A stretch of 14,198 bases of DNA from DASQGA01 sp035535315. Lineage in GTDB: Bacteria; Actinomycetota; Thermoleophilia; Gaiellales; Gaiellaceae. Both the position numbers and the translations under genes were made by a program. The stretch's first letter is position 1, and each line of letters begins with the position of its first letter. Below the pieces are notes generated by a model, which saw only the letters and a program-made list of their open reading frames with translations, was not told where the DNA came from and ran no database searches. Shown here in pieces: positions 1-7,285 of the stretch. Location of the stretch: assembly GCA_035535315.1 (NCBI GenBank), contig DATLQD010000144.1, positions 1 through 14,198 on the forward strand, given 5' to 3'.

Positions 1-780
1 GCCGGAGCCGGCACCGTCCCCACCGTCGACGAGCGTCAGCGGAACGGAGAGAGACCCGTAGTATGGCGCGCCCGCGCCGGCGAGAGACACGGAGTGTCCT
101 GTGGGTGCAGCCGTGTCGGACGTGAGCGTGAAGCTCGTTCCCGTACCGGCGACGCTTGCGTTGTTCGTCGCGGTCACCGATCCCGTCGGGGAGCCGCTCG
201 TCGTGTTCGACCAGGAGTAGGTGTCCTCGTACGGGGAGCCCGTATCGTTCGTGCCTCCGCCGGTGAGGCCGGCCACGCTCGGGAAGCCGAGGTGCTTGAT
301 CCCGGTCTCGGAGTCTGCCGGCCCGGTCGCGGTGACCTTGAAGGAGCCACCGGCCGCGCCTCCCTTGTAGAAGAGAGTCGTGCCCGAGACGTGCTGGTTC
401 GCGCTCGCCGGGTTCTCCGAAAGAGTCAGTGTCGGCGCGGGAGCCGGAGCCGACGTGTCGACCTTCGCAGCAGCCGAGACGGCCGAGGCAGCCGACTGGT
501 TGGAGACGTTGTCCGAGATCTTGTACCGGTACCGGTAGCACTTGCCCGAGAGAACGTTGGTGTCTGCGCCGCCGGAGAGCGTCGCGGTCGACCAGGTTCC
601 GGACCAGTTGGTACAGGCGTCGGCGGCGAGGTCGCCGGATTCGCGCTCGACCAGCCGCGTGCTCGTGTCGAGCCCAGAACCCGTGCCGTCGTTTCCGTCC
701 ACGAGGGTGAGCGGCACCGAGAGGGTCGTGTAGTAGGGCGCCCCTGCTCCCCCGAGCGTGACCGAGTGCCCGGTCGGGGC
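1..780 (-). repeat. Two copies of a 224-residue module in the surface protein
   Basis: Read on the minus strand, APTGHSVTLGGAGAPYY begins at 780 and its counterpart APTGHSVSLAGAGAPYY at 108. Both run on into SVPLTLVDG(N/G)DG(T/A)GSG. The offset is 672 bp, or 224 codons in frame. The second copy is cut by the window edge, so more copies may follow. This is divergent tandem domain duplication rather than a DNA-level repeat. Confidence 0.8.
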
Positions 781-2448
781 CGCTGCGTCCTTCTTGATCG
801 TCAGGGTCGTCTGCGTCTGCTGCTGCGCCAGGTCTTCCTCGGTGATCGTCTGTCCGCCTGGCTCGGTCGTGCTCGAGGTCGTCCACCCGTAGGTGTTCGA
901 GGTGAACGGGGCGGCCACGTCCGTCTTGACGGAGTGGGTGAAGGCGCCCGAGTCGAGGCTGATCGCGGGGAAGACCACCGAGTACGGGCCTGAGCCGGAG
1001 TCGGTGATCGCGTCGGTGACCACGAAATCACCCGCCGCGGCGGGACTGTAGTAGACGGTGTTCGTCCCGTCGAAGTACTGCCGGCTTGGGCTCAGGCCCT
1101 CGGCGACGGTGAAGCTCGTGTGCGTCGGGCCGGTGTCGTCCGCAGCCGGGTGGGCGATCTTGGCGACGCCGTCGTTGACGTAGAAGTCGAGCTGCCGTCG
1201 GGCAGCCTGCGGTGCGGAGATGGCTCCGCTCTGATGGCGCCAGTAGTCGACGAAAAGCGTCTCGCCCGCCGCCAGAGAGAACTTGGGGATGGAGTAAGTC
1301 GCCGTGGTCGTCACGGCGTTCGTTCCCGTGCGGAGGTTCTGCCCGGCCGGGTCGTCGGTAGGGCTGAGGATCGTGCCAGTCACTGTGAACGTGTTGCCGC
1401 TTATCGTTCCCTTAAAGAGGCCGACGGTGAGAACGGCGGTTCCGGCGACGAGCGTGGCGTTCGGAATGTCGGTCTGGACCGTGAAGTCCCAATTGCCTGC
1501 GGGGAAGCCGGTCGCGCCGCCGGCAGGATCGATGATCCATCCCTTGCCATCCGTCGTCGTCGGGAGAACCGCCTGCTGGGTCGTGACCGCGACGCCCGGG
1601 TCCCAGGCGTACCAGCCGGTCGCGCCGTTCGCGGGCTCGTTCTGCGACGTCGTGTTGACGGTTCCGGTTCCGGTTCCGAGGACCCAGGAGCCGGTGACGG
1701 CCGAGGCTGTGCTCCTCAGGTTGAGCGGCGTCGGGTAGTTGGCGGCAGGATCGATGACGTAGGGGAGAGGAAGCTTCCGGTCGTCCAACCGAAGCCCGAG
1801 CCACCAGCCCTTGTCGTCGTGGACGAGTGACCAGCGGAGCCCTGCCGGCGTGATCTCACGCCCGGAGGCGTCGAGGATCGCGACGGGGTGGACGCTGATC
1901 GCGGACTGACCGCGGAGGCCGACGAACCGAACGCCGCCGTTCGCCTCGAGCCGCGGCTGGAGGCCCGCCGCATCCAGACGCCAGCGCCAGGTTCGAACGC
2001 CCTGGTGGCGGACGACCGTCAGGGAGAGCTCGGTCTTGTCCGGCTGGATGGTGATCGTCTCGTGCCCGAAGGGCGTGCGGCGACTGGCGCCGTTTTCGAA
2101 CGGAGTCCAGCCGGCAGGGCCGCTGCCCTCGCCGGTCACCGAGACGGACGCACCGGCCCGGCGGACCGTGTAGCCGGCCTGGTCGACGTCAACCTGGACA
2201 CCGGGCGCGGGCTTGTGCACGGTCGCCCCGGTCTCTCCTTGCGGGGAGCCTAGGGCGCTGGTGAGAAATTCGGGGACACTGGCGACCCGCTCCGACGATC
2301 CGGTCAGCTGTAGTGCGGCGAAAAACGTCGCGGCGATGAGAGCGAGGAGAACGATCACGCTCTCCGTCGTGGGCGACCACGCAGAGGCCGGGCGGCCGGC
2401 CGGAGCCGGGCGCCTTTCAGTTCGCCGCAGTCTTGGAAAGTTGGTCAT
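1..2448 (-). CDS. Large Ig-like repeat surface/secreted protein, N-terminal 816 residues (partial)
   Basis: The minus frame stays open from an ATG at 2448 to the window edge, so the C-terminus is missing. The start is set by GAGGAGG a few bases upstream (about 2452-2458). Residues 1-29 are Arg/Pro-rich, followed by one hydrophobic segment at about 30-48 (core VIVLLALIAATFFAALQL), which fits a signal anchor or uncleaved signal. Residues about 75-235 form a beta-rich region ending in LPLPYVIDPA, a pattern common at the front of giant secreted beta-sandwich proteins. The rest is Thr/Ser/Gly/Asn-rich and resembles Ig-like modules. A module with PTGHSV, GAGAPYY and SVPLTLVDG appears twice, 224 residues apart, the second running into the edge. 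No catalytic motif, LPXTG or C-terminal anchor is visible. I infer an envelope or extracellular structural/adhesive protein; the exact family is unknown to me. It is divergent from the mutase gene. Confidence 0.82.
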   Translation of the reverse strand, partial: MTNFPRLRRTERRPAPAGRPASAWSPTTESVIVLLALIAATFFAALQLTGSSERVASVPEFLTSALGSPQGETGATVHKPAPGVQVDVDQAGYTVRRAGASVSVTGEGSGPAGWTPFENGASRRTPFGHETITIQPDKTELSLTVVRHQGVRTWRWRLDAAGLQPRLEANGGVRFVGLRGQSAISVHPVAILDASGREITPAGLRWSLVHDDKGWWLGLRLDDRKLPLPYVIDPAANYPTPLNLRSTASAVTGSWVLGTGTGTVNTTSQNEPANGATGWYAWDPGVAVTTQQAVLPTTTDGKGWIIDPAGGATGFPAGNWDFTVQTDIPNATLVAGTAVLTVGLFKGTISGNTFTVTGTILSPTDDPAGQNLRTGTNAVTTTATYSIPKFSLAAGETLFVDYWRHQSGAISAPQAARRQLDFYVNDGVAKIAHPAADDTGPTHTSFTVAEGLSPSRQYFDGTNTVYYSPAAAGDFVVTDAITDSGSGPYSVVFPAISLDSGAFTHSVKTDVAAPFTSNTYGWTTSSTTEPGGQTITEEDLAQQQTQTTLTIKKDAAAPTGHSVTLGGAGAPYYTTLSVPLTLVDGNDGTGSGLDTSTRLVERESGDLAADACTNWSGTWSTATLSGGADTNVLSGKCYRYRYKISDNVSNQSAASAVSAAAKVDTSAPAPAPTLTLSENPASANQHVSGTTLFYKGGAAGGSFKVTATGPADSETGIKHLGFPSVAGLTGGGTNDTGSPYEDTYSWSNTTSGSPTGSVTATNNASVAGTGTSFTLTSDTAAPTGHSVSLAGAGAPYYGSLSVPLTLVDGGDGAGSG

Positions 2449-2462
2449 GTGCCTCCTCGCAC

Positions 2463-2528
2463 GGCTTTTCGCGCGCGATAAAGGCTTGATCGGGCTTTCC
2501 GTCACCCGAATCGAGCGGAATACGGCTT
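2463..2528 (-). promoter_or_regulatory. Phased GGCTT/AAGCC array in the surface-protein leader
   Basis: GGCTT occurs on the plus strand at 2463, 2483, 2493 and 2524 (AAGCC in the minus-strand transcript). Spacings of 20, 10 and 31 are close to whole helical turns. The third copy lies in minus-strand GACGGAAAGCC (2493-2503), one base away from the GACGCAAAGCC core of class I c-di-GMP riboswitches; the flanking sequence does not clearly give that riboswitch's second helix. It could be a regulator-binding array, a structured leader, or chance. Confidence 0.25.
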
Positions 2529-2618
2529 GAAAGTCCTATAAACAGGCCGAAGATCCCCCTATTGAGTGACGGTCCTCTGCACGGTCTGGGTGACGGCGTG
2601 TCACGGGATCGCCCTTTC

Positions 2619-2649
2619 CTCACCTGTTGACCTCTCCGAAACAGGTGAG
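2619..2649. promoter_or_regulatory. 31-bp inverted repeat, candidate operator
   Basis: Perfect 10-bp arms CTCACCTGTT (2619-2628) and AACAGGTGAG (2640-2649) are separated by 11 bp. A shifted pair, GTTGAC (2626-2631) and GTCAAC (2649-2654), overlaps it. There is no T-run on either side, so a protein-binding operator fits better than a terminator. It lies about 80 bp upstream of the mutase ATG and about 170 bp from the surface-protein ATG, so it could serve either gene. Confidence 0.55.
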
Positions 2650-2716
2650 TCAACCTTTAGTCGAGGGCTACACGTGACTCTCCGAGGGCGCTTCCGGGGC
2701 CCGCTGAAGACGTGCG

Positions 2717-2729
2717 TACAATCCGGCCC
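2717..2729 (+). promoter_or_regulatory. Probable -10 box of a leaderless promoter for the mutase
   Basis: TACAAT (2717-2722) matches the -10 consensus at 5 of 6 bases and ends 7 bases before the ATG at 2730, so transcription could start at or next to the start codon. There is no Shine-Dalgarno ahead of this ATG, as expected for a leaderless mRNA. No good -35 is visible; TTCCGG at 2692 is weak. Confidence 0.45.
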
Positions 2730-4397
2730 ATGGCGACGACCGAGGACCGTCGACGGGCGGACGCGACCGCCGAGTGGCGACGCGAGCTCTACGAGGCGAA
2801 ACCTGAACGCGAAGCCCTGTTCTCGACGATGTCCGGCGTCGACGTGGATCCGCTCTACACGCCAGACAACGTAGAGATCCAGTACGACCGCGACCTCGGT
2901 TTTCCCGGCGTCTTCCCGTATACGCGCGGCGTCTATCCGTCGATGTACCGCGGCCGTCTTTGGACGATGCGCCAGTTCGCCGGCTTCGGCATGGCCGAGG
3001 AGACGAACGCCCGCTTCAGATACCTCCTCGAGCACGGGCAGACGGGACTCTCGACGGCCTTCGACATGCCGACGCTCATGGGCTACGACTCCGATCATCC
3101 GAAGTCGCTCGGCGAGGTCGGTCGCGAGGGCGTCGCAGTCGACTCGCTGGAGGACATGGAGCTCCTCTTCAACGGCATCCCGCTCGACAAGGTCTCCACC
3201 TCGATGACCATCAACGCGCCGGCCGCGATGCTGCTCGGGTTCTACGTCTGCGTCGCTGACGAGCAGGGCGTGCCACACGATCGCCTCCGCGGGACGATCC
3301 AGACGGACATCCTCAAGGAGTACATCGCACAGAAGGAGTGGATCTTCCCGCCCGAGCCGTCGATGCGCCTCTGCGTCGACATGATCGAGTTCTGTGCCCG
3401 CGAGGTGCCTCAGTGGCACCCGGTCTCGATCTCCGGCTACCACATCCGCGAGGCCGGCTCGTCCGCAGCCCAGGAGCTCGCCTTCACGCTTGCCGACGGC
3501 TTCGCCTACGTGGAGGCGGCGCTGGAGCGCGGCCTCGACGTGGACGACTTCGCCCCGCGCCTCTCCTTCTTCTTCAACGCCCACATCGACTTCTTCGAGG
3601 AGATCGCGAAGTACCGCGCCGCCCGCCGGATCTGGGCGCGCGAGCTCCGCGACCGCTACGGAGCCAAGAGCCCACGCTCGTGGCTGATGCGTTTCCACGC
3701 GCAGACTGCGGGAGTCTCACTGACTGCGCAGCAGCCCCAGGTGAACATCGTCCGCACTGCCCTCGAGGCCCTTGCGGCGGTCATGGGAGGCTGCCAATCC
3801 CTCCACACGAACTCCTTCGACGAGGCTCTGGCCCTGCCGACCGAGCACGCGGTCAAGATTGCGCTACGCACGCAACAGGTGATCGCGCACGAGACGGGCG
3901 TGGCGAACTCGATCGATCCGCTCGGCGGCTCCTATTTCGTCGAGGAGCTGACCAACCGGCTCGAGCAGGAGGCCCTCGATTACTTCGAGCGCATCCGTGA
4001 GCTCGGCGGGGTCATCCCGGCGATCAAGGAGAACTTCTTCCAGCGGGAGATCGCGGAGGCCTCGTTCCGGTTCCAGCGCGAGGTGGAGGCGGGGGAGCGG
4101 GTGATCGTAGGCGTCAACCGCTTCGAGGACGCGGGCGACGAGGAGGAGATCGACCTCCTCCGCATTGATCCGGCGCTCGAGCAGAAACAGATCGAGCGCG
4201 TCACCGCCCTCCGGGCATGGCGCCAGAGCGCCGCGGCCGAGGAGGCCCTCGCGCGGCTCAAGCGCGACGCCGCGCGCGACGATGTCAACCTCATGCCGGC
4301 GATCATCGAGGCCTCGAAGGCCTACGTCACGATGGGCGAGATGTGCGACGCCCTCCGAGAGGTGTGGGGCATATGGCGCGAGACTCCGGTCTTCTGA
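2730..4397 (+). CDS. icmA: Coenzyme B12-dependent acyl-CoA mutase large subunit, isobutyryl-CoA mutase type
   Basis: The 555-residue protein is the TIM-barrel catalytic subunit of the methylmalonyl-CoA mutase family, which isomerises acyl-CoA carbon skeletons by a radical mechanism in the cytosol. Hallmarks include TRGVYPSMYRGRLWTMRQFAGF (about 65-86), TAFDMPTLMGYDSDHP (109-124), the active-site His in SISGYH (H238), QTAGVSLTAQQP and SLHTNSFDEALALPTE. It ends after the barrel at WRETPVF, so the cobalamin-binding subunit must be a separate gene outside the window, as in IcmA/IcmB. The specificity positions are F83 and Q201, where methylmalonyl-CoA mutase has Tyr89 and Arg207; Phe/Gln is the isobutyryl-CoA mutase pattern. 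It may still be annotated as methylmalonyl-CoA mutase in databases, and pivalyl-CoA mutase is an alternative. The ATG at 2730 is preferred over GTG 2712, which would place the -10 box inside the gene. The 3' end overlaps the next gene. Confidence 0.9.
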   Translation: MATTEDRRRADATAEWRRELYEAKPEREALFSTMSGVDVDPLYTPDNVEIQYDRDLGFPGVFPYTRGVYPSMYRGRLWTMRQFAGFGMAEETNARFRYLLEHGQTGLSTAFDMPTLMGYDSDHPKSLGEVGREGVAVDSLEDMELLFNGIPLDKVSTSMTINAPAAMLLGFYVCVADEQGVPHDRLRGTIQTDILKEYIAQKEWIFPPEPSMRLCVDMIEFCAREVPQWHPVSISGYHIREAGSSAAQELAFTLADGFAYVEAALERGLDVDDFAPRLSFFFNAHIDFFEEIAKYRAARRIWARELRDRYGAKSPRSWLMRFHAQTAGVSLTAQQPQVNIVRTALEALAAVMGGCQSLHTNSFDEALALPTEHAVKIALRTQQVIAHETGVANSIDPLGGSYFVEELTNRLEQEALDYFERIRELGGVIPAIKENFFQREIAEASFRFQREVEAGERVIVGVNRFEDAGDEEEIDLLRIDPALEQKQIERVTALRAWRQSAAAEEALARLKRDAARDDVNLMPAIIEASKAYVTMGEMCDALREVWGIWRETPVF

Positions 4398-5089
4398 CGG
4401 GGTCGAAGGGGGTGGCGACCCGCCCTGAAGGACTGTCGACCGCCACGCACGCGCCGGCGGTGCAGCCGTCCCTCGCCGTGGTCGAGATCACGGGGCTCGG
4501 ACGACGGTTCGGCGATCACGAAGTCGTACGCTCCCTCGACCTGTCGCTCGCACCCGGCGAGCGCGCCGCCTTTTGGGGACCGAACGGCTCGGGCAAGAGC
4601 ACGGTGCTCCGCTGCATCGCGGGCACGCTCCTTCCCTCGAGCGGCCGGATCCTGGTGAGCGGTTTTTCGGCCGGAACTCTCGAGGCACGTCGGGCGGTGG
4701 GCGCCTCCCTCGCACAGGACCGGTCTTTCTACCTTCGGCTGACCGGACACGTGAACCTGCTTTTCTTTGCCCGTCTGCACTCCGCTTCCGAGGGCGAAGC
4801 ACGGCGCAGCGTCGGCGCGCTCGAGGAAGAGCTCGGGCTCCAAGAGATCGCCGCCGAACGCGTCGACCGCTGCTCGACCGGCATGGTGCAGCAGCTCGGG
4901 TTTGCCCGGGCTCTCCTTGGCAATCCCGCCGTGGTCTTGCTTGACGAGCCCACTCGCTCGCTCGACGAGGACGCACGCGGCCGTCTTTGGGCCGCGCTAG
5001 AACGTCGTCCCGCGGTCGCCACGTTGATCGCGACGCATTTGAAGGAGGATCTCGACCGCTGTGACCGCCGCGTCGTATTTCCCTGCTAG
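4373..5089 (+). CDS. ABC transporter ATP-binding protein
   Basis: This is a 238-residue ABC ATPase that would power the permease encoded next. Visible motifs in order are Walker A GPNGSGKST, a Q-loop region near GASLAQDRSFY, the signature CSTGMVQQLGFARALL (an STGM variant of LSGGQ), Walker B VVLLDEPTRSLD and the switch His in TLIATH. The start is uncertain: ATG 4373 has GAGAGG 11 bases upstream and overlaps the mutase by 25 bp, while in-frame GTGs at 4412, 4460 or 4478 would remove a non-conserved N-terminal tail (the ABC fold begins near VVEITGLGRRF). The gene overlaps the permease by 29 bp, implying translational coupling. Position suggests a role in exporting the peptide made by the convergent cluster; that role is inference. 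Confidence 0.88.
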   Translation: MARDSGLLTGSKGVATRPEGLSTATHAPAVQPSLAVVEITGLGRRFGDHEVVRSLDLSLAPGERAAFWGPNGSGKSTVLRCIAGTLLPSSGRILVSGFSAGTLEARRAVGASLAQDRSFYLRLTGHVNLLFFARLHSASEGEARRSVGALEEELGLQEIAAERVDRCSTGMVQQLGFARALLGNPAVVLLDEPTRSLDEDARGRLWAALERRPAVATLIATHLKEDLDRCDRRVVFPC

Positions 5090-5891
5090 CCGAGCGCCAC
5101 GAGCGATGCTCGCGCTTGCTCGTCGCGACTACGCGATGGTACGGACGTATCGGCTCGGGTTCGCGCTCGACTTCGGGTTCGGCTTTGCGAACCTCGTCGT
5201 CTTCTACTTCATCTCACGCACGGTGCAGGGGGTCGAGGATCTCGACCGGCTCGGAGGAGCCCCGTCGTATTTCGCGTTCGTGGCCGTCGGGATTGCGCTC
5301 TCTGCTGTGATCACTGCGGCCAGCGCGGGTCTCGCCCAGCGGCTTCGGGAGGAGCAATTGAGCGGCACACTCGAGATGCTCGTCGTCCAGCCGATCAGAT
5401 TGACCGAGCTCGCCGCCGGGCTCGCTGCATATCCATTCCTCTTCGCGACGTTTCGGGCTGCGTTCTACATCCTCGTCGGCGGAGGCCTCCTCGGTCTCAG
5501 CTTCCGCCAGACGAGCTGGATCGGCTTCATCGTCGTGCTTCTAGCGGCGGCCGCCGCCTTCTCGGGGCTCGGCATCTTGCTCGGCGCACTCGTCCTCGTC
5601 GTCAAGCGGGGGACCGCGCTCGTAGGGCTCTTGATCTTCGTCCTCGGGGCCCTGAGCGGCGCCTTCTTCCCGCTCTCCGTGCTTCCGGATTGGCTCGAGG
5701 CGATCGGTCGGCTCCTCCCGACGAGCTACGCCTTCTCGGGGCTTCGCAACGCGATCTTTCTCGGCGAGGACTGGGCCACCTCGGCACTCATCCTCACTGC
5801 GTTCGCAGCGGTCACGATTCCGCTGGCGCTCGTGGCCTTCCGACTGGCGCTCGACCATACGCGGAGAGCGGGCACGCTCAACCAGTACTGA
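5061..5891 (+). CDS. ABC-2 type transporter permease
   Basis: This 276-residue membrane protein has about six hydrophobic segments (roughly residues 34-52, 69-92, 113-140, 150-172, 180-205 and 238-262). It carries ABC-2 landmarks: REEQLSGTLEMLVVQPI after the second segment and GAFFPLSVLPDWLEAIGRLL-PTSY before the last. The GTG start at 5061 lies inside the ATPase gene, with AAGGAGG at 5042-5048; the 12-base spacing is long, and ATG 5106 is the alternative start. It forms the membrane part of the transporter with the preceding ATPase. The stop overlaps the next ATG by one base (TGATG). The substrate cannot be read from sequence; drug, polysaccharide or peptide export are all possible in this family, and the locus favours the RiPP product. 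Confidence 0.88.
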   Translation: MTAASYFPASRAPRAMLALARRDYAMVRTYRLGFALDFGFGFANLVVFYFISRTVQGVEDLDRLGGAPSYFAFVAVGIALSAVITAASAGLAQRLREEQLSGTLEMLVVQPIRLTELAAGLAAYPFLFATFRAAFYILVGGGLLGLSFRQTSWIGFIVVLLAAAAAFSGLGILLGALVLVVKRGTALVGLLIFVLGALSGAFFPLSVLPDWLEAIGRLLPTSYAFSGLRNAIFLGEDWATSALILTAFAAVTIPLALVAFRLALDHTRRAGTLNQY

Positions 5892-6814
5892 TGGGAGCCT
5901 CGACGGAGCAGACGACGACGGCCGTGCTCATGGCCCTCGATGCCGCAGCGGTAGACGTCCTCGGGGCGCTCGAGCGTGCGGGAGCGCGGCCCGTGCTCTT
6001 GAAGGGGCCTTCGATCGCGCGCTGGCTCTACGACCAGCCGGGCGAGCGCGTGTACGTGGACATCGACGTACTGGTCGCGCCCGACGCGGCCCCGACTGCG
6101 TCGAACACGCTGCAAACGATCGGCTTCAGCTACGTCGTCGAAAGCTGGAACAGCTCCGTCTGGGTGCGCCGCCGAAGCGGCGTGAACGTCGACCTCCACA
6201 CTGCGCTGCTCGGCATCGGCCTCGCTCCCGCGCCCGCGTTCGACGCCCTCACGAGATCGATTGCGTCGTTCGAGCTCGATCGGGGTGCCGTACCCGTGCT
6301 CGAGACGCGCGCCCGCGCGCTCCACATCGTCCTTCATGCCGCGCAGCACGGAGCCTGGGAGCGGACGTCGCTCGAGGATCTTCGCCGGGCGCTCGAGCGG
6401 CTTCCGGACGAGATCTGGGCGGACGCCGCCGCGTTGGCCGCCGAGGTCGACGCGACCACCGCGTTCGCGGCCGGCTTGCGACTGCTACCGAAGGGGGCGA
6501 ACCTCGCGGAACGCCTCGGGCTCTCAACAGCCCTCACCACACTCGTGGCCATGCGCGCCGCGACGGCCCCGGTCGTCAGTGAGGGACTGATGTCACTTGC
6601 CGCAACGCCCGGGCTCGTCGCCAAGATGCGGCTCATCGCACGTGAGGTCGCGCCGACATCCGCCTATCTGAGGACGCACTTCCCGTTCGCCCGCCGCGGA
6701 CGCCTCGGCCTGGCGCTTGCCAGGGTCTGGCGTCCGATCTGGTTGCTCCTACATCTCGGCCCCGCGCTCCTCGCCATTCGTCGGGCTCGACGAGCGTCGC
6801 GGGGCTCTCGCTGA
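5891..6814 (+). CDS. Uncharacterised-type nucleotidyltransferase family protein
   Basis: The 307-residue protein begins with a nucleotidyltransferase-like fold. It has VLLKGPS at 35-41 and VYVDIDVLV at 54-62, where D57 and D59 would be the metal-binding DxD pair, followed by NVDLHTALLG, a typical third strand. This is the pattern of the PF14907-like nucleotidyltransferases, which recur beside lasso-peptide and PqqD-containing clusters; their exact reaction is not settled in my knowledge. A helical middle follows, then a C-terminus with a hydrophobic stretch (WLLLHLGPALLAI) and an Arg-rich tail. It starts on the TGATG overlap with the permease gene. Its last 66 bp run antisense to the end of the B2 gene. 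It is probably a tailoring enzyme transferring a nucleotide to the peptide or a pathway component, by inference from position. Confidence 0.72.
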   Translation: MGASTEQTTTAVLMALDAAAVDVLGALERAGARPVLLKGPSIARWLYDQPGERVYVDIDVLVAPDAAPTASNTLQTIGFSYVVESWNSSVWVRRRSGVNVDLHTALLGIGLAPAPAFDALTRSIASFELDRGAVPVLETRARALHIVLHAAQHGAWERTSLEDLRRALERLPDEIWADAAALAAEVDATTAFAAGLRLLPKGANLAERLGLSTALTTLVAMRAATAPVVSEGLMSLAATPGLVAKMRLIAREVAPTSAYLRTHFPFARRGRLGLALARVWRPIWLLLHLGPALLAIRRARRASRGSR

Positions 6815-7285
6815 CGTCGAGACCACTTTGCCGTAGCCGTCGAACACGACGAGCGGGACGTAAGCCGCGAGCGACTCGTCGGGCTCGTGGACGGGCACGC
6901 CGTCCACGGTAAGCCAGGCGTGTCCCGGATAGCCTCCCTCGTCGGCTCGGATGCCGAGGTAGAGCCGATGCTCTCGCCCGTCCCGGACGAGGTAGCGGTA
7001 GGCGAGGAGGCTACGCTCGAGGCAGTTCTCGGGGACGAAAGGGAGTTGATAGATCCAGCGGCTGAGCGTGATGGCGTTGCGTTCGATCCGAGCGTTCGAG
7101 CGCTGCGACGCGGTGGGGGTCATCACGGCGACAAGTCGGGTCACGGACCGCGTCCGCTTCAGGATCGGGAGGACCGCCGCCCAGGCGAGAAGGCGCGTAA
7201 GGAGGAGGAGATTCGCGGGCGAGCCGAGGACTTGTCGGAGCCTGGCGCCGCGGTGTCGCCAGTCGCGCCCTGGCTCGGCGGTCAC
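6749..7285 (-). CDS. Lasso-peptide B2-type transglutaminase-like leader peptidase
   Basis: The 178-residue protein matches the B2 (McjB C-terminal) cysteine-protease family, which cuts the leader from lasso precursors. The N-terminal 75 residues are helical. C88 in PFVPENCLERSLLAYRYL and H122 in YPGHAWLTVDGVPV are the catalytic Cys and His. E134 lies 12 residues after the His, where the family usually has Asp; D128 is the other candidate. LYLGIRADEGG between them is also typical. The GTG start overlaps the kinase stop (GTGA), so the two are translationally coupled. It is the last gene of the minus-strand cluster. The Ser/Arg-rich C-terminal tail after about residue 155 overlaps the convergent nucleotidyltransferase gene and is probably dispensable. 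Confidence 0.88.
   Translation of the reverse strand: MTAEPGRDWRHRGARLRQVLGSPANLLLLTRLLAWAAVLPILKRTRSVTRLVAVMTPTASQRSNARIERNAITLSRWIYQLPFVPENCLERSLLAYRYLVRDGREHRLYLGIRADEGGYPGHAWLTVDGVPVHEPDESLAAYVPLVVFDGYGKVVSTSARAPRRSSSPTNGEERGAEM

Larger units (their letters stand above)
2449..2729. other. Divergent intergenic region between surface protein and mutase
   Basis: These 281 bp separate two divergently transcribed genes. The left half is the probable 5' leader of the surface-protein gene and contains spaced GGCTT motifs and a small hairpin (minus-strand arms GATTCGGG and CCCGATC, 2489-2514). The right half holds a 31-bp inverted repeat and a TACAAT box just ahead of the mutase ATG. I see no convincing small coding sequence here. 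Confidence 0.6.

Noticed and set aside
94..2253. Several plus-strand open frames across the left end
   Set aside because: They are Arg/Gly/Val-rich shadows of the minus-strand surface protein, whose frame is continuous, has a Shine-Dalgarno and contains in-frame repeats.
2601..3698. Long open frame on the minus strand across the mutase gene (365 codons)
   Set aside because: It lies antisense to a clearly conserved enzyme, its codons mirror the GC-rich third positions of the mutase, and the Val/Arg/Glu-heavy product has no recognisable motif.
5690..5890. N-terminal extension of the nucleotidyltransferase into the permease gene
   Set aside because: The extension only reads the permease in another frame; ATG 5891 on the TGATG junction begins the conserved-looking protein.
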